From Bacillota bacterium (GTDB lineage Bacteria > Bacillota_H > UBA994 > UBA5500), in the NCBI GenBank assembly GCA_012727835.1, contig JAAYGE010000221.1, positions 1 to 8,834 on the forward strand: a stretch of 8,834 nt of DNA, in the 5' to 3' direction. Position 1 is the stretch's first letter; the number at the start of each line of letters is the position of its first letter. Positions 1-6,956 of this stretch are shown here, one piece after another. Under the pieces are notes generated by a model that worked only from the letters and a program-made list of their open reading frames with translations, searched no databases and was not told where the DNA came from. Both the position numbers and the translations under genes were made by a program.

Positions 1-2
1 AT

Positions 3-1280
3 CTGGATGGCGATATTATTGTCTACCCCATCAACATCATGGGTAATCCGGCAGCCTCTCAGAATTTAGAACTGCATCGGTTGCAGCCGGACGCGTTCTC
101 TACTCTCACCATTCTTTATCCTCACCTGGAGCACGAAGGCTTCCTAGCCCCGCCTAATCCGGTTTTAGCGCCCTTTAGCGAGGCCGATGCCCAAGCCCTA
201 TTACAACATGAGCAAATTCAACAAGTTAATTTTCTCTACCGCATGCCCGGTCGGCGCCAGATACTAGGCATCGATCAGTTGGCCCTTTCTCTTCGCTCGG
301 TTCCTCTAGACTCCGGGTTGTGGCAATACGTTGAAGAACAATTGGAGCCAGCTAGCCGGGATGATGCGCTTCCCGTTTGGCTCAATAGCCGCCAAGACCC
401 TCAGCGTCCCCTACCGGATGTGGGCAGTGAAATATACATCAGTGTGCCGCGCATTTGGTTAGCCCCCGACGGCTCCTTACAATACGACTGGCAACAAACT
501 ATTGAGCAGCGGGCCATCGTGGCTGGCCACTATGCATTACCTACTCGTGTGGTCAACTGGCCTAGCCCCACGGGCGATACCTTTTTATCAGAGCAGGGCT
601 ATTTTGATCTAGATGAAGTTTGGCTACAGCCCCAGGATTGGGAACACCTATGGCAGCTGGCAGCCCCCGACTTGCCGCCGGCCGCTGGTAGCCTAGGCTT
701 ACAGGTGCAGGATATGAGCATTCTTGAATCGGTAGTTAGCGAATTACAGGTGGCCCATACCCAGTGGACAATCGTCAGCGTACCTAATCTGGTAAAACAG
801 GCGGAGGCCGGTGCGCTGCTGGACACTTTCCACAAGGCTCCCCCTGAAGTGTGGGCGGGCCGCCAAAGCCGGGCTCAGAGAGCTTTTCCATTGGATATAA
901 GTCGTACTTTGGCCACCTTTGTTTATCTAATCGCTGGCCTGTTAATGGCGGCTCGCATGCTCACTGGAGCCGCTGCTCGCAAGAAGGAAATCGGTATCCT
1001 TAAAGCCCTAGGGGCCCGCCGCCGCGACATCCTGCTCATGGCGCTTACCGAGGCCGTTGTTCTCTGTGTTATCGGCTCCACCATCGGTTTCCTTATTGCT
1101 TACCCGGCGGCCCTCTTTCAACAGCTAACTAATAACTTGCCCTGGGCACAGATCAGTGGCTTATTGGCCAAGAATTACGGTATCATCCTGGGTCAAACCC
1201 TGGTTATAGGTGTGCTATTCGGTATACTGCCAGCTTGGCGGTTATCTAAAATGACTGTAAATGAGGTGCTACGCACATGA
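3..1280 (+). CDS. ABC transporter permease, FtsX/MacB type (5' partial)
   Basis: The reading frame is open from base 3, so the true start lies upstream; 425 codons are visible, ending in TGA. The C-terminal third is a classic FtsX permease domain: a hydrophobic segment at about 906-965, then the cytoplasmic motif RKKEIGILKALGARR (978-1022), followed by two more hydrophobic segments at about 1047-1115 and 1179-1235. It ends with the typical PAWRLSKMTVNEVLRT tail. The roughly 280 residues before the first visible membrane segment form a Trp- and Pro-rich soluble region. By family topology this is the large extracytoplasmic loop that follows an N-terminal membrane helix, here outside the window. 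The stop overlaps the ATPase start by ATGA, so this is one half of an ABC exporter or MacB-like complex. The substrate cannot be told; lipid, peptide or antimicrobial export and cell-wall signalling are all known for the family. Confidence 0.88.
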   Translation: MDGDIIVYPINIMGNPAASQNLELHRLQPDAFSTLTILYPHLEHEGFLAPPNPVLAPFSEADAQALLQHEQIQQVNFLYRMPGRRQILGIDQLALSLRSVPLDSGLWQYVEEQLEPASRDDALPVWLNSRQDPQRPLPDVGSEIYISVPRIWLAPDGSLQYDWQQTIEQRAIVAGHYALPTRVVNWPSPTGDTFLSEQGYFDLDEVWLQPQDWEHLWQLAAPDLPPAAGSLGLQVQDMSILESVVSELQVAHTQWTIVSVPNLVKQAEAGALLDTFHKAPPEVWAGRQSRAQRAFPLDISRTLATFVYLIAGLLMAARMLTGAAARKKEIGILKALGARRRDILLMALTEAVVLCVIGSTIGFLIAYPAALFQQLTNNLPWAQISGLLAKNYGIILGQTLVIGVLFGILPAWRLSKMTVNEVLRT

Positions 1281-1954
1281 GCCAAGTAATTATGGAAACC
1301 ATCAATCTCAACAAGGCCTTCTCCCTGGGCGAAACCATCTATGCGGTCAACAATGTAAACTTACAGATCAAGGCCGGTAGCATGAATGTAATTGTGGGTC
1401 CATCGGGCAGCGGCAAAAGCACCCTGCTCAGCCTGCTGGGAGGCCTCGACCGCCCCATGAGCGGCGATATTCTACTCGATGGTCAATCTTACCGAGAACT
1501 GAATGAAGATCGGCTGGCCCTCCTGCGGCGGCATAAGTTGGGCTACGTTTTCCAGTTTTTTAACCTCATTCCCCATCTGACAGCCCTAGAAAATGTTATG
1601 CTGCCCATGCAGTTTGCCAATGTGCCCAATAAGGCGGCCAAAGACCGGGGACTAGAGCTGCTGGAGCGGGTTGGCCTCCAGAAACGCAGCCACCATCTCC
1701 CCCTACAACTTTCCGGTGGCGAGCAGCAGCGGGTGGCTATTGCGCGGGCCCTGGCCAATAGACCGGCGGTCATCTTGGCCGATGAGCCCACCGGCAATCT
1801 GGACACAAAAACTCGCGATGGTATCGTAGCCCTGTTCCAAGAACTCAACCAGCAGGAAGGGCAGACCTTCGTAATGGTGACCCATGATCCCAGTTTGAGC
1901 AAATTTGCCGATAAAGTAATTACTATGCGGGACGGTATGGTGGTCAGCCAATGA
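1277..1954 (+). CDS. ABC transporter ATP-binding protein (LolD/MacB-type)
   Basis: A 225-residue cytoplasmic ATPase that would power the two flanking permeases. All ABC motifs are intact: Walker A GPSGSGKST (residues 41-49), Q-loop Q93 in YVFQFFNLIP, signature LSGGEQQ (145-151), Walker B ILADEP with catalytic E170, D-loop NLD (174-176) and switch H203. The FFNLIPHLTALENV stretch after the Q-loop and the ADEPTGNLD sequence are typical of the LolD/MacB/FtsE branch that pairs with FtsX-like permeases. Length is normal for a stand-alone subunit of this branch. The ATG lies inside the ATGA overlap with the upstream gene, with GAGGTG at 1263-1268 as a plausible Shine-Dalgarno sequence; the stop overlaps the next start in the same way. 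Translational coupling of all three genes is therefore likely. Confidence 0.96.
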   Translation: MSQVIMETINLNKAFSLGETIYAVNNVNLQIKAGSMNVIVGPSGSGKSTLLSLLGGLDRPMSGDILLDGQSYRELNEDRLALLRRHKLGYVFQFFNLIPHLTALENVMLPMQFANVPNKAAKDRGLELLERVGLQKRSHHLPLQLSGGEQQRVAIARALANRPAVILADEPTGNLDTKTRDGIVALFQELNQQEGQTFVMVTHDPSLSKFADKVITMRDGMVVSQ

Positions 1955-3330
1955 ACAAGATGCTGCGCCTAGCCCGGCAACGTTTGCAAACCGATTGGAA
2001 AATCTATTTGGCTGCCCTCTTACTCACCGGCTTAACTTGCTCCGCCTTTCTGCTCTACCAGAGCTATATGGAACAGGTTGGCTTAAGCTACGGGCGCAGG
2101 ACGAGCGAGTTGGACCTTATAGCCGACTTTCAGGTGGAACTGAAGGCTGACCAGTTGCTACCAGCCGCCGTGCAGCCCACGGGAGCCTGGAGAACTCGCC
2201 CTACACCTGAGCTTAAGGCTACAGCCCATGCCTTGCGACTTAATTCACCCTATGGCCAATTGAGTGTATTGGCGTTACAGCCGGCGGCCAACTACCAAGG
2301 CCCCTTGCCCCAACCGGGGCAGGTACTAGTCAACGAGCGACTGGCCGCAGGATTGGGTCTACCCACCAGCGGGGGCTTACCCCTTGCCGATATCCACACG
2401 GGCAAGGAAATCACTCTACAAATTGGCGGCAGCTTTAACTCCAGCTCGGCCACCGGCCACGTGCTCATTCTGTACCAGGATCTGCAACCCTTGCTGACTA
2501 ACAGCGGCTTTAATGTCTTTCTCTATGATGCGGTGGAGCAACTTAAGCTACAGTCGGCCCTGGATGCCTTAAACCGTTTTTACCCCGATTCACTGATCAT
2601 CACCAGCCAACAGGCCCAGCTGGTGGCCCAACAGGCGGTGCGAGATACCTATCAGGGCTTCGGCAATTTAGTGCTACTTGTTTTCGTGTTTCTTACCTTA
2701 GGGGTATTAACCGCCCTCTTGTTATCCTTTATAGATAGTAAGCGGGAACTCTCCGTGCTGAAGAGTATAGGGCTGATGCCAAAAGAATTATGGGGCCTGT
2801 TTCTAATCGCCGGCTTGGCCACGGCCATCGGCGGGTTCTTACTGGGCGTAGGCCTCTCTTACGTGGCTAGCAAAATAATGGCTGCCCGCGGCGTGTTAAT
2901 AGCTCTTGCGCCCCGCCACATCTTATCCCTCAGCTGGCGTGTTGTTCTGGCCTATGTGTTAGCCATAGCCGTACCGGCCGGTTTGGCACGGCGGGCTACC
3001 GTAAACCAACTACTCTACGATCAGCCTATCCCGCTGTTCTCAAGTAAGGTGACCACTTTAAAGCGTCATCGCCGCCTGTTTGATGAAGAGTTGGCCCAAG
3101 GTTGGCAGGTGGTGCAACTACCGGTCATCGACGGTGTACTGGAAGGTTTTGTATTCAAAAAGGAAGGCGACCGGGTAAAGGTAGGCGAAGTTCTAGCCTT
3201 TTCGCCCGGCTGGTGGGGCCTAGCCTACACCGAGTATGTGGCCATTATTGACGGCGAGGTAGCCCTATGGCGAGAAGATAGTGGTATCTTAGCAATCAAA
3301 CCAAAAACAAGTAGTGAAGCCGCCCACTAG
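1951..3330 (+). CDS. FtsX-like ABC permease with unusual C-terminal domain
   Basis: A 459-residue second permease. Hydrophobic segments lie at about residues 18-36, 239-261, 280-304 and 330-346, the four-helix FtsX layout. Residues 40-235 would form the extracytoplasmic domain. The cytoplasmic coupling motif is SKRELSVLKSIGLMPKEL (263-280). It is only distantly similar to the first permease, so the transporter is probably heterodimeric. Normal family members end soon after the last helix, but this one continues for about 110 residues. Within that tail, GVLEGFVFKKEGDRVKVGEVLAF (from residue 395) resembles a lipoyl/biotinyl or HlyD barrel-sandwich half-repeat. YVAIIDGEV...SGILAIKP (429-451) could be the second half. 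No MKM-type biotinylation motif is present. Topology predicts a cytoplasmic tail. The start is set by the ATGA overlap, with only a weak GGTGGT upstream, so translation is probably coupled to the ATPase gene. Confidence 0.9.
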   Translation: MNKMLRLARQRLQTDWKIYLAALLLTGLTCSAFLLYQSYMEQVGLSYGRRTSELDLIADFQVELKADQLLPAAVQPTGAWRTRPTPELKATAHALRLNSPYGQLSVLALQPAANYQGPLPQPGQVLVNERLAAGLGLPTSGGLPLADIHTGKEITLQIGGSFNSSSATGHVLILYQDLQPLLTNSGFNVFLYDAVEQLKLQSALDALNRFYPDSLIITSQQAQLVAQQAVRDTYQGFGNLVLLVFVFLTLGVLTALLLSFIDSKRELSVLKSIGLMPKELWGLFLIAGLATAIGGFLLGVGLSYVASKIMAARGVLIALAPRHILSLSWRVVLAYVLAIAVPAGLARRATVNQLLYDQPIPLFSSKVTTLKRHRRLFDEELAQGWQVVQLPVIDGVLEGFVFKKEGDRVKVGEVLAFSPGWWGLAYTEYVAIIDGEVALWREDSGILAIKPKTSSEAAH

Positions 3331-3338
3331 GGCGGCTT
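3317..3338. terminator. Hairpin at the end of the ABC operon, possibly bidirectional
   Basis: A perfect 9-bp stem (AAGCCGCCC at 3317-3325 with GGGCGGCTT at 3330-3338) encloses a 4-base ACTA loop. The TAG stop of the second permease sits at the loop/stem junction (3328-3330). Downstream on the plus strand the U-tract is poor. On the minus strand a T-rich stretch (TTGTTTTTGGTTTG) begins about ten bases after the stem. The hairpin lies between two convergent genes and probably serves both as a weak rho-independent terminator. Confidence 0.6.
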
Positions 3339-3414
3339 AAACTTTGCATGCTTTATGTTCGGGGAGAGTGAACGAGCAACAATGGAATTACCTGGGGCTA
3401 TCGCACCAATTCTT

Positions 3415-5511
3415 TTACCCTTGATAGTACCCGAAGTAGGCCAGCAACCTTTCATAACGGTCGACTCGATGTAATGGCCGCCTTAGGCCATGGTATTCAC
3501 CGGGATAGCGAATCATGACGGCCTCTTTGCCTAAGCGTTTCAGGCTGGCATAAAACTCTTCACTCTGAGCCACGTGGCAACGCAGGTCATCTTCCCCATG
3601 CATGAGCATAATTGGCGTCTCCACCTTATGCACATGCCCTATGGGCGAGTGTTCTATCAAATGCACATAGTCTTCCCAGGGCTGGCCACCGTATTCGTAT
3701 TCATCGGCCCAGATGATATCTGAGGTGCCGTAACCGCTGAGCATGTTGGTGACGTTGGCACCACCGCAGGCAGCGCGGAAACGATTGGTCTGGGTCACGA
3801 TCCAGCAGGTCATGTAACCACCAAAGGACCAGCCATGCACAAACATACGCTCCGGATCGGCTAGGCCGCGTTCAATAACTTCATCTACGCCGCGCATAAT
3901 ATCCAGGTAATCCACATCTCCCCAATTCTGGTCAATGGCACAGGTGAATTCCTGCCCATAGGTAGTACTACCCCGCGGGTTGGTATACAGGACCACATAC
4001 CCTTGAGCAGCAAAAATTTGAGCGGAAAACAGAAACGCGGGGCCATAGGCACCATGGGGTCCTCCATGTATTAATAGCAACAGAGGGTAGCGTTTGCCCG
4101 CTTCATAATCTAGCGGGTAAACAATCCAACCATCGATGTTTACTCCCGGCTCACTCTCATAGGTAATCCGCTCCCAATTACCCAGCTCAATGTCCTCCAT
4201 GAACCGCTCATTAACCTTGCTAATGGCTTGCGCCCCACGCTCCCCGTCGTAGAGGTAGAGCTCCTCCAATTTGTTGGGCTGAGATGCGCTGTAAACTAAG
4301 GTATCCCCAGCGCCAACAATACTGGTGATAGCCAAATGCTCATCCACCAATACCGGGGTAACTTGCCCTGTAGCGTCGGTGCGGTAAATGCCGGCGGCTC
4401 CACGGTTGCTCATCAAGAAGTAAAGATGAGAACCTTGCCAGAACATCTGGTACCCACCTCTATAACGCAGCTCGGCGCCGGCATGAGCGCCAAAGGGGCG
4501 ATCAAAGGGACGGGTCACGTTTATAGCCTGAGCCTTTTGTAGCGGTTCCGGCCCTTCACCTTTAGCCAAACGCTCCAGCCATTCGTCAACGAGTAGAAGC
4601 CACAGATCGGTAGTGGTTGACACGTCGTGGGAACGATCATGGCCGGCAAAGGCTATGGTGCGCCCATCGGGCGACCAAAGGGGCTCCCAAACGGGGCCAG
4701 GCCCATCATAAAGCCAATAGAATTCCTTGGTTTCTAAGTCCCACAGCCAAAGATCGCTCTTTTGGTCGTAGTCGGCAGTTTCCGAGCGTCGCACGTTGGT
4801 CACCAGATAACGCCCACAGGGTGAAATGGCGGGAACACCATGGTTATAGTTACCACTGGTCACTTGCCAACCGGCCGGTTTTAAATCTTCGCTGGGCGTT
4901 GTCTCCGGCACAGGGGTGACAAATACCTGACGAGCCTTATCACCAAAATAGCCGACCCCATCCCGCCGGTAACTCAAGCGGGTGATGACTATCACGTTGT
5001 TCTGTTTGGCCTTGTCTTCCTCTTTCTCTTTGCTGCTGTCCCGCTTAGCTATAGCCTCCAGCCGCTCCCGGTCGTAGGCCGGGGCACCCGGGTAGGGTTG
5101 CCAATCCTCCGGATGACTAAAGACATTGGCCGTATAGGCAATATGCTGGCCATCGGGGAACCAAATCGGTTCACCCCCGACCGACTCCTCGGTAGGTAGC
5201 TGCCAGGCCTCACCGCCGGCCAAATCCAATATGTAAATTTGGCTTTTTTCTTTTCGGCTAGAAAGAAAGGCTAGACGCTTACCGTCGGGAGAAAAGCGCG
5301 GTGAACTGTCTTTGCCACTGCTGGTTAAACGCCTAGTCTCCAGGGTTTCGAGATCACACAGATAGATATCGGTAAAGCTCTTGTCCTGTTTCTCATCTAG
5401 GCGTTGTACCACGTAGGCTAGGAATTTACCATCGGGTGAGATATCGCCACTGCCCACACATTTAATGTTATACAGATCGCTAGGCTGCAAACCTCTTTTT
5501 GCCACGGTCAT
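3415..5511 (-). CDS. S9-family serine peptidase (acylaminoacyl-peptidase/prolyl oligopeptidase type)
   Basis: A 698-residue serine peptidase that should cleave short peptides or release N-acyl amino acids. It has no signal peptide, so it is probably cytoplasmic. Residues 1 to about 430 form a WD40-like/TolB-type beta-propeller, with repeats such as GDISPDGKFLAY (22-33), PRFSPDGKRLAFLS (71-84) and PLWSPDGRTIAFAG (277-290). Residues 445-698 are the alpha/beta-hydrolase domain: oxyanion region HGGPHGAYG (482-490), nucleophile elbow GWSFGG with Ser562, HGEDDLRC with the likely acid Asp642, and GEYHGL with His674, giving a complete triad. His646 stands where many relatives have Pro. The ATG at 5511 is preferred because GAGGGGG lies just upstream and the propeller begins right after it. 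The frame stays open 153 codons further upstream, but that stretch lacks family character and runs antisense into the neighbouring gene. Length fits the S9C group (about 650-700). Confidence 0.93.
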   Translation of the reverse strand: MTVAKRGLQPSDLYNIKCVGSGDISPDGKFLAYVVQRLDEKQDKSFTDIYLCDLETLETRRLTSSGKDSSPRFSPDGKRLAFLSSRKEKSQIYILDLAGGEAWQLPTEESVGGEPIWFPDGQHIAYTANVFSHPEDWQPYPGAPAYDRERLEAIAKRDSSKEKEEDKAKQNNVIVITRLSYRRDGVGYFGDKARQVFVTPVPETTPSEDLKPAGWQVTSGNYNHGVPAISPCGRYLVTNVRRSETADYDQKSDLWLWDLETKEFYWLYDGPGPVWEPLWSPDGRTIAFAGHDRSHDVSTTTDLWLLLVDEWLERLAKGEGPEPLQKAQAINVTRPFDRPFGAHAGAELRYRGGYQMFWQGSHLYFLMSNRGAAGIYRTDATGQVTPVLVDEHLAITSIVGAGDTLVYSASQPNKLEELYLYDGERGAQAISKVNERFMEDIELGNWERITYESEPGVNIDGWIVYPLDYEAGKRYPLLLLIHGGPHGAYGPAFLFSAQIFAAQGYVVLYTNPRGSTTYGQEFTCAIDQNWGDVDYLDIMRGVDEVIERGLADPERMFVHGWSFGGYMTCWIVTQTNRFRAACGGANVTNMLSGYGTSDIIWADEYEYGGQPWEDYVHLIEHSPIGHVHKVETPIMLMHGEDDLRCHVAQSEEFYASLKRLGKEAVMIRYPGEYHGLRRPLHRVDRYERLLAYFGYYQG

Positions 5512-5515
5512 ATTA

Positions 5516-5523
5516 CCCCCTCT
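5516..5523 (-). promoter_or_regulatory. Shine-Dalgarno fixing the peptidase start
   Basis: Read on the minus strand, AGAGGGGG lies four bases before the ATG at 5511. It is the only purine-rich site near a candidate start in this frame and argues against the longer open frame reaching 5970. Confidence 0.7.
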
Positions 5524-5581
5524 TAAATGCTTATCTCTTATGTTCGGTCTCCCTCTACCTATCACCTTCCAAAAGCATGCT

Positions 5582-5612
5582 GTTATAAGTGTTTGACAGC
5601 AAAAAGTGCCAA
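5582..5612 (-). promoter_or_regulatory. Candidate minus-strand promoter for the peptidase gene
   Basis: On the minus strand, TTGGCA (5612-5607) and TATAAC (5587-5582) each match the sigma-A hexamers at five of six positions. The spacer is 19 bases, longer than the ideal 17. This would give a leader of roughly 65 bases before the peptidase ATG. The site lies almost wholly on top of the stronger plus-strand promoter. It is a weak prediction by eye; no better pair was found between 5512 and 5640. Confidence 0.3.
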
Positions 5613-5621
5613 GGTTAAAAT
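5593..5621 (+). promoter_or_regulatory. Sigma-A promoter for the 5666-6568 gene
   Basis: TTGACA (5593-5598, perfect -35) is followed by exactly 17 bases and TAAAAT (5616-5621, five of six at the -10). The start point would fall near 5628, giving a leader of about 38 bases with a strong Shine-Dalgarno sequence. This is the best promoter in the window and implies vegetative sigma-A expression. An imperfect inverted repeat (GCTGTTA at 5579-5585 with TGACAGC at 5594-5600, one G-T pair) overlaps the -35 box and could be an operator. Confidence 0.75.
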
Positions 5622-5652
5622 GCTTATAGGGATAGCACAAAACTGTGCACAT

Positions 5653-5659
5653 AGGAGGT
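5653..5659 (+). promoter_or_regulatory. Shine-Dalgarno fixing the 5666 start
   Basis: AGGAGGT lies six bases before the ATG at 5666. An in-frame GTG at 5645 precedes this site, so starting there would put the ribosome-binding site inside the coding region. The ATG at 5666 is clearly preferred. Confidence 0.9.
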
Positions 5660-5665
5660 GCCGCC

Positions 5666-6568
5666 ATGAAACACGTGGTCAGCGTTAGTCTAGGCTCTTC
5701 TTCGCGGAATAGCGTGGGTGAAGCGGAGATTTTGGGGCAAAAGGTACGGATGGAGCGAATCGGAACCGATGGCGATATGCAAAAGCTGCTTTCCCTTTTG
5801 CGCGAACTCGACGGACAAGTCGATGCAATCGGTACCGGTGGAATTAAATTGCATGTGCATGCGGCCGGAAAGCCTTTTCCTTTACGGGGTTCCAAGCAGG
5901 TGGCAGCGGCAGTTAAGAAAACACCGCTAGTTGATGGTAGTGGTTTGAAGGATACTATCGAACGTCGCACCTTTTATATCATGGAAGAAGAAGGCATACC
6001 GGTGCGTGGTACTAAAACTCTACTTATGTCGGCCGTTGACCGTTTTGGTATGGCGGAAGCCCTCTGGGAACTGGAATCCGATGTAATTTATGGTGACTTC
6101 ATGTTTGGTGTCAATCTACCTATACCGATTCGCAAACTATCGACTATCTGGTTCTATGGCTCATTAGTAGGGCCGCTTTTGCGTTTTATTCCCTTCCACT
6201 GGCTCTACCCCACCGGCAAACAACAAGAAGAGAATACACCCCGCTGGGGTAAATATTTCCAATGGGCCGACCTGATCACCGGCGATTATCATTATATAAG
6301 GCGCTATATGCCACCCACGTTAAAGGACAAAATAATAGTCACCAACACGGTGACCAAAGATGATGTGGAAGATTTGCGGCGGCGGGGTGTAAAAGCCCTG
6401 ATTACCGGTTCGCCAGAAATTAATGGCCGTTCCTTTGCTACTAACGTTTTAGAAGCGGCGCTAGTGGCGGTGGCCGGTAAGAATCGGCCTTTAACCCATA
6501 CCGAATATGAAGAAATGCTTGACCAAATGCACTACCGACCCCGCATAGAATACTTACAAAATAGTTAG
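5666..6568 (+). CDS. Conserved protein of unclear function ('quinate 5-dehydrogenase'-labelled family)
   Basis: A 300-residue protein. From memory it resembles a family in spore-forming Clostridia that automatic pipelines call quinate 5-dehydrogenase. I see no N-terminal Rossmann GxGxxG motif or other shikimate/quinate dehydrogenase hallmark, so the label should not be trusted. Likely conserved segments are VSLGSSSR (7-14), RIGTDGD (31-37), DAIGTGGI (53-60), LVDGSGLKDTIERR (88-101), DRFGMAEAL (125-133), GDFMFG (143-148) and VTNTVTKDDVEDLRRRGVKA (225-244). The last is followed by LITGSPEINGRSFATNV, which has the alternating strand/helix character of an alpha/beta enzyme. Residues 157-181 (STIWFYGSLVGPLLRF and beyond) are hydrophobic and aromatic enough for membrane contact or a buried core. 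There is no signal peptide. It is a single-gene unit with its own strong promoter and a downstream hairpin, so neighbours give no functional clue. Confidence 0.85.
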   Translation: MKHVVSVSLGSSSRNSVGEAEILGQKVRMERIGTDGDMQKLLSLLRELDGQVDAIGTGGIKLHVHAAGKPFPLRGSKQVAAAVKKTPLVDGSGLKDTIERRTFYIMEEEGIPVRGTKTLLMSAVDRFGMAEALWELESDVIYGDFMFGVNLPIPIRKLSTIWFYGSLVGPLLRFIPFHWLYPTGKQQEENTPRWGKYFQWADLITGDYHYIRRYMPPTLKDKIIVTNTVTKDDVEDLRRRGVKALITGSPEINGRSFATNVLEAALVAVAGKNRPLTHTEYEEMLDQMHYRPRIEYLQNS

Positions 6569-6593
6569 CTCATGTTTTTCTAAGACTTGGGCA

Positions 6594-6630
6594 AAATTTA
6601 AAAGAGGGCAAACGCCCTCTTCGTAAATTT
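6594..6630. terminator. Bidirectional rho-independent terminator between convergent genes
   Basis: The core stem AAGAGGGC (6602-6609) pairs perfectly with GCCCTCTT (6614-6621) around an AAAC loop. It is extended by an outer arm AAATTTA (6594-6600) with TAAATTT (6624-6630) across a small internal loop. On the minus strand the core is followed by TTAAATTTT, a fair U-tract, so it should end the spore-protein transcript; the outer arm overlaps that gene's stop codon. On the plus strand it lies 33 bases after the stop at 6568 with a weaker T-tract, and probably ends that transcript as well. Confidence 0.8.
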
Positions 6631-6862
6631 AACTTGGCTGTTGGCCGTTAATCATAGCTTCTTGCGCCATTTGGATTAAGCGCAGCACCATGCGGCCCCC
6701 AACAGCGCCGCAATCACGAGATGGGATATCGCCCCAATAGTCTTCCGATCCCTGATAGACGGGGATACCCAGCTCAGCTGCAATTTCGTACTTCATGTCA
6801 TCGAGTGCCTTATGAGCGGCCGGCACTAGCTGACGTCCACTGGTATCGCTACCTCGTGCCAT
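6629..6862 (-). CDS. Alpha/beta-type small acid-soluble spore protein (SASP)
   Basis: A 77-residue protein of the family that coats DNA in the forespore, shifting it toward an A-like form and protecting it from UV and heat, and that is degraded on germination. Family marks: ALDDMKYEIAAELGI (19-33), which contains the likely germination-protease (GPR) cleavage site after Glu26 (KYE/IA), and the second helix SRDCGAVGGRMVLRLIQMAQ (48-67), with the SR..G..GG pattern. The N-terminal segment is short and polar, and total length is usual for the family. Cys51 is an uncommon residue for a protein kept for long in dry spores. The ATG at 6862 follows GGGGGG on the minus strand with a spacing of about ten. 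Such genes are normally driven by forespore sigma-G; I could not pick out a convincing sigma-G promoter in 6863-6956. Presence of the gene is good evidence for a spore-former. Confidence 0.95.
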   Translation of the reverse strand: MARGSDTSGRQLVPAAHKALDDMKYEIAAELGIPVYQGSEDYWGDIPSRDCGAVGGRMVLRLIQMAQEAMINGQQPS

Positions 6863-6956
6863 TTGTTATCTTCCCCCCTTTCACTAGTTAGGCTGCCCGC
6901 AAAGGTAGCAACCCATGTTACAAAAATTAAGGCAGCAGTGCTAGTTTTTACGAAGC

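Noticed and set aside
1543..1951. Two antisense open frames on the minus strand inside the ATPase gene
   Set aside because: They are shadows of a strongly conserved ABC ATPase; compositions are atypical and there is no ribosome-binding site or domain.
3357..3373. Small inverted repeat GTTC...GAAC after the ABC operon
   Set aside because: Only four base pairs with a nine-base loop; likely chance.
4617..4919. 100-codon plus-strand open frame inside the peptidase gene
   Set aside because: Antisense to the conserved propeller, rich in Arg/His/Trp, and with no recognisable domain.
5645..5665. GTG start seven codons upstream of the 5666 gene
   Set aside because: It would place the strong AGGAGGT ribosome-binding site inside the coding sequence; ATG 5666 has ideal spacing.
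6863..6956. Sigma-G promoter for the spore protein gene
   Set aside because: Expected from biology, but no pair of elements with good spacing could be found by eye, so no site is called.
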